29,548 bases of DNA, taken from assembly GCA_002495685.1 (NCBI GenBank), contig DAGJ01000026.1:6644-36191 (forward strand). Reading direction: 5' to 3'. Position 1 is the first letter of the stretch. Each line of letters begins with the position of its first letter. Below, piece by piece: positions 25,673-29,548 of this stretch. Source of the stretch: Methanobrevibacter sp. UBA412 (GTDB taxonomy: Archaea > Methanobacteriota > Methanobacteria > Methanobacteriales > Methanobacteriaceae). Position numbers and translations under genes: made by a program. A model generated the notes under the pieces. It made no database searches. It saw only the letters and a program-made list of their open reading frames with translations, and was not told the origin of the DNA.

Positions 25673-28022
25673 TTATTCATCTATTTTGAATGGGTTTTTA
25701 GATGTGCTTGCTTGGTAATCTTTTGTTCCAGTAAAAATTGTTTTACAATCGTAAAAATCAACATTTAAATGTAATAGGTAAAGTGTATTGTCCTTCATTA
25801 TTAGTAGTTACTGTGTAATTTTTACTTGCACCATCACTTAAACGTGTTAATTCTAATGTTACATTAATATTACTTACACCTATCTTTGTGTTATTTGTTA
25901 ATGTGTATAGGACTCCATTAAGTTCTCTTTTTTGGGGGTTTAAATCATTATTATAAACAGTATGACTATTAGTTAATTGACTTGTTTCATTACTTAAACT
26001 GTTAACTGTAATAAAATTATTTTTTAAAGTTAGAATATAATCATCACTAAATTGGGTTTGAACATAATAATTACCAGAATCTAAATTTATAGTTAAACTG
26101 AATTGTCCTTCACTATTACTTAAGACACGATAAAGTATATTTGCACCATCACTTGATCTGGAAATATAAATAAATACAAGTTTATTTGCAACTGGGGTGC
26201 CATTTATTGTGCTTATAGTTCCATTAAAACTATTAGGACCTGTACTAGAGTTAATGTATAAATCACTGGTATTTATAATAATATTACCAATTTCCATACT
26301 TACATTAGCATAAGAAGAATTATACTCTCCATCTCCATTAAATGCAGCTTTAACACTATAATCATTACACATAAGAGTTATAGGTAATTTAAATTCCCCT
26401 AAACTATTAGTTGTTACATTATAAATTTTCCATGCACCATCACTTAAACGTGTTAAGTTTAAACTTATAATTTTATTACTTAAAGGATTACCATTCTTAT
26501 CTGTTAAATTACCTGTAAGTGTATTGTTTTTACCATAAATAAAATAATAGTAAGGTAGGTTTAGTATTGTAGAATTATCCTCAGATTCTTTAACTTTTAT
26601 ATTTTGGTTTAGTATTTGGTTATCCACACAAATATTTACACTATAAACAGCACTTTTACCTGTGGCTGTATATATGGAACTAATCATATTGCTAAGTTTT
26701 AAACTATTATTCATTAAGACTCCACCAGTACAATTTAAATTTAAAACTCTACTTGGCATATTATTAAGTAAATTAGTATGGTTACAGGTTTGGAATTTAA
26801 CAATCACACTACTATTAGTATTTAAAAATATTTCATCAGGTTCAAGACTTAAATTCACAATAATCCAATCAGATGGTGAATAATAATCCCCAAAATTATT
26901 ATAAGTACAATAAATTCAATTACTACCATTATTAAATGGTGTATTGTTTCCCCACCAATTATAATCATAATTAAAACTTCCTACACTATAATGTTTATAG
27001 TTAATAGTTTCACCTTGACTAATACTAGTATTGTTAATGAATGAACAATAATTAACATTAATACTAATATCTGATGTGTCTATTGCTCCGCCATACTTTT
27101 CACTAGCAGTGTTACTTATAAAAATACTAGTATTACAGATTCCATGAGCATTTTGAGTATAACCATCAATAGCATAAATAGCACCACCAGTAGGTGCAGT
27201 ATTATTAATAAAACTACAACCTGTTATATTGAAGTTTCCAGCCTCCCTAATAGCTCCATCACATGAATACAATGCTGTATTATTAATAAAACTAGAATTT
27301 GTAACTGTTAGATCACCAAATAAATTAATAGCACCACCTTCATAAGAAGCTAAATTATTAATAAAACATGTATTAACATTAACCAATTCACCATCTAAAT
27401 AAATTGCACCACCCATTTTAGCCTTATTATTAATATAAGTACAATCAAGATTTATTATATTAGCAAAACCATAAATAGCACCACCATAATTAGTAGTATA
27501 AGTACCAGTATTATGAGTATGGCCTCTACCATTAGTGAAAGTTAAATTAATTAAAGTTAAATTAACCACTTTAAAATCTTGACGAGGTAAGTAAAATATA
27601 CAATCCTTATAATCAGAACTAAGAGTAACACTAGAACCAGTATCACTTTTAAGGGTTAAATCCTTAGTAATGCGCTGATTGCTTAAAATATAAGTACCAT
27701 TAGTGAAAATAATACATCCACCTTCACTTACACAATTATAAGCATTTGTCCAATTACTAGGATTACTGGAATTAGAACCTGAACCTGTACCATTAGGACT
27801 AATATAAACACTATTAGAACTAGTTAAAACACTCTCATTAACAGTTTCTAAATTATTAACACATTCTGTGCTGTTTAAACATAAATTTCCTGAACTATTC
27901 AATTCCAAACTGGTCGAATTTGATATATTAAAATCTTCAGCTGCCTGAACACAACTTATACTCACAGTAAACAATAATATTAAAGTTAAAACCTCTAATA
28001 TTAACTTTTTTTTAAGTTTCAT
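25673..28022 (-). pseudogene. Adhesin-like protein with beta-helix and Ig-like repeats, broken twice
   Basis: Starts at ATG 28022 behind GGGGGAGG (28035-28042) and a TATA-like stretch near 28073-28082. A signal peptide (KKKLILEVLTLILLFTVSIS...VQA) leads into a right-handed beta-helix built of GGAIY and SFINNTA repeats (residues about 130-350), typical of methanogen adhesin-like proteins. A TGA at 26916-26918 interrupts the frame after FNNGSN, but it continues unchanged (IYCTYNNFGDYYSPSDWIIV). Three Ig-like repeats follow, each with a SDGA motif and a Gly-x-[FY]-x-L block. A one-base excess in 25764-25766 then ends the frame at 25758; correcting it restores FNVDFYDCKTIFTGTKDYQ to TAA at 25673. 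The intact protein would be about 780 residues, secreted, with no visible membrane anchor, so the C-terminus may also be truncated. Confidence 0.8.
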
Positions 28023-28072
28023 TTTAAAAATATACCTCCCCCTAATTAAATTTATATATAAAAATATGAGAT

Positions 28073-28084
28073 TTATTATATTTA
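28073..28084 (-). promoter_or_regulatory. Candidate TATA box of the adhesin-like gene
   Basis: Minus strand TAAATATAATAA lies about 50 bases before the ATG at 28022, giving a transcript start near 28051 that includes the GGGGGAGG ribosome binding site. A nearer TATATATAAA (28050-28060) would start transcription after that site and is less likely. Confidence 0.35.
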
Positions 28085-28261
28085 AATACTTAAAAAATAT
28101 TCAAAAAAAATATTATAAAACTGAATCATATATTAATTTCCTAAAAAAAATGATCCTTTATAAATTTTTATATTTAAAAAATAGATTTTAACTTATACAA
28201 TTATAGCACTAGCTGGTTTTAAAAAAAGTTTAATTAATCTAAGTGTTTAGATTAAGGTTTA

Positions 28262-28445
28262 TTATCTTCCAAAACGATAATAATAAATGTTTATTGGACT
28301 GTTACAGTATGGACAATTTGTAAAGGAAAATCCTCTGGGAGAATTCCTGGTTTAATACCGAAATCTGGAATACCAACTTCAGAAAGATATATTTGTCCAC
28401 AATAACGACATTCATACTCATAATTATAAAATTGTATATTTTCAT
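28262..28445 (-). pseudogene. Rubredoxin-like zinc/iron-binding protein remnant
   Basis: Reading the minus strand with two single-base corrections gives a protein of about 60 residues: YEYECRYCGQIYLSEVG, then GIKPGILPEDFPFTNCPYCN and a Tyr-rich end YYYRFGR. The two CxxC pairs (CRYC, CPYC) and the spacing with GI-x-PG and EDFP match rubredoxins, small iron proteins in electron transfer and oxygen defence in methanogens. In the raw sequence the ATG at 28445 is out of frame with the first CxxC, and the frame shifts again between the two pairs. It is too short and broken to be annotated as a working gene. Nothing else is seen in 28085-28261 or 28446-28495. Confidence 0.6.
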
Positions 28446-28495
28446 ATAAATATTTTTATATTTAGAATTTCTAGAAACCATTATACTCTTTTTAA

Positions 28496-29548
28496 GGCTT
28501 TGTAGAAACCCTATTTTTTTGGTAGTTGTGTTGATCTGTGGATGTTGTAGATTAGGTTTTTGAGTTTTGTTTCTTTGTTTGACTGTTTTAGTGTTCTGCT
28601 TCGGTTTGTTCCGTTAAATAGTTTTTTGATTATGCTGAATACTCCTTCTACATTGCTTCTTAGACTGTATATTTTTTGGGTCTGAAGATGGATATGCTGT
28701 TAAGTCTGTAGTGTCCCTTTTTTTTGGCTCCTGGTTTTAATTGCTATTTATGGTCAAAAGCTCCTGTGTATTCGTTTATACATTTTCTTATGGGTTCTGT
28801 GTCGTATGCTCATGTCTGCTAATATGTAAATGTGGATGATATTTTTTTTTGTTTATCTTATGGAATTGATTGCAGAACTTGGTGTCACTTCTAAGGTCCT
28901 CTTTGAGTGGCATAATTTAGGATTAAACGAGTTTTCATGTCTAATTGTAATTATGGTTTTTAACATAGCTTTTTTCGTTTCTTTGGCTCGTATTATTTCA
29001 TAATATTTGTCAGCATAATCATTTGGTGAATCCATGATCCATCAAGAGCTATAATTTCTCCACTTATATCATGTTGGGATAATATTAATTGGTTGATTTT
29101 TTTTAAAGTACCTGATGGTAGTTTATTGTGAAGAATTTTTGGATTGTGGTGTAATGTGGGGTCTTTTTTATTCGTAAATATTTAATTATTTTGGTCATGA
29201 TAATTTGTATAAAATTGAGTTATAATTCACGATATGTGCTTTTTGTATAAAATTTTAAGGTGATAAAATAGTGAATAAAAACTATGGTTGTGTGTATAAA
29301 AATGATTGCTAAAATAATGAGAATAAAGTATTTAAACAGATTTTTGCATAGTATAAATGTGGTATTCAATGAAATTTTAACAGTTAATTATTTGTTAAAT
29401 TATTCATTATGATTTTTTAAATGTCTTTTTATAAAATTTTTTGTAAGGTTTTTCAAAGTTAAAATCCGAAAGATTATAATTGCTTAGAAAACAAATAATT
29501 ACTTGGAGAATGGATGTTTTTAATAGTCATATTAATATTTATTCTCCA
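28496..29548 (-). mobile_element. Degenerate insertion sequence, copy B (cut by the window edge)
   Basis: GGCTTTGTAGAAACCCTAT at 28496-28514 matches the left end of copy A with one change, and the following sequence stays similar in the same order (for example GTTGATCTGT, TTTTGAGTTT, TTTGTTCC). The two copies share orientation. The right end is beyond the window. Numerous differences from copy A show they have been apart for a long time or decayed separately. Confidence 0.75.
28853..29200 (-). pseudogene. Transposase fragments of copy B
   Basis: Minus-strand text DSPNDYADKYYEIIRAKETK corresponds to the FTNDYTDKYFAKIRRK region of copy A, and ALDGSWI just before it, in another frame, holds the first catalytic Asp. 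Frameshifts separate these and the DPTLHHNPKI-like region near 29150. No functional transposase is possible from this copy. Confidence 0.6.

Noticed and set aside
26916..26918. TGA read through as selenocysteine or tryptophan in the adhesin
   Set aside because: No recoding structure is evident, other genes here use TGA-free frames or end normally, and a second lesion in the same gene favours decay.

Overview
The window is very AT-rich DNA, most likely from a methanogenic archaeon of the order Methanobacteriales (Methanobrevibacter or Methanosphaera). The evidence is Asn/Ser/Thr-rich adhesin-like surface proteins with beta-helix and Ig-like repeats, GGAGG or G-run ribosome binding sites followed by a T-rich spacer, archaeal-type TATA boxes and a rubredoxin-like remnant. 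The genus is inferred; no rRNA or housekeeping gene is present to fix it.

Layout. (a) 1-1209: a decayed insertion sequence with matching ends, inserted into the front of a GmrSD-like (DUF1524) type IV restriction gene whose 3' part survives to 2387. (b) 2566-7387: a type III restriction-modification pair, mod and res. (c) 7450-10972: an unknown 95-residue protein and a UvrD-family helicase fused to a RecB/Cas4-type nuclease. (d) 11024-12452: three small membrane-anchored proteins, one frameshifted. (e) 12712-12768: a pure (AAT)19 tract. (f) 12787-22208: a type I restriction-modification locus, hsdR-hsdM-hsdS, with two extra hsdS copies that lack start codons and a tyrosine recombinase gene. 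(g) 22263-24507: two small unknown genes (one with an in-frame stop) and a second, catalytically dead and frameshifted hsdM. (h) 24673-28445: a transposase fragment, two broken adhesin-like genes and a rubredoxin-like remnant. (i) 28496-29548: a second copy of the end-marking insertion sequence, in the same orientation as the first and cut by the window edge.

The main find is the type I locus. All three hsdS copies share the 15-base sequence AAACTCCGATTTAAA at their 5' edge, in the same reading frame, and similarity between them stops there. Only the copy behind hsdM has a ribosome binding site and start codon, and these lie on the hsdM side of the shared site. One silent copy is inverted on the other side of hsdR-hsdM, so recombination at the site would flip hsdR, hsdM and their promoter as a roughly 4.5 kb block and join hsdM to the other hsdS in frame. 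This predicts a switch of DNA specificity, with the recombinase encoded nearby. The geometry resembles the hsd loci of Mycoplasma pulmonis. A third hsdS, in direct orientation beyond the recombinase gene, would be reached by deletion of hsdS1 and the recombinase.

Overall the window is a defence island (types I, III and a dead IV, plus a helicase-nuclease) lying between two copies of one insertion sequence and next to decaying surface-protein genes. Several lesions are single-base changes; some could be assembly errors rather than true decay.
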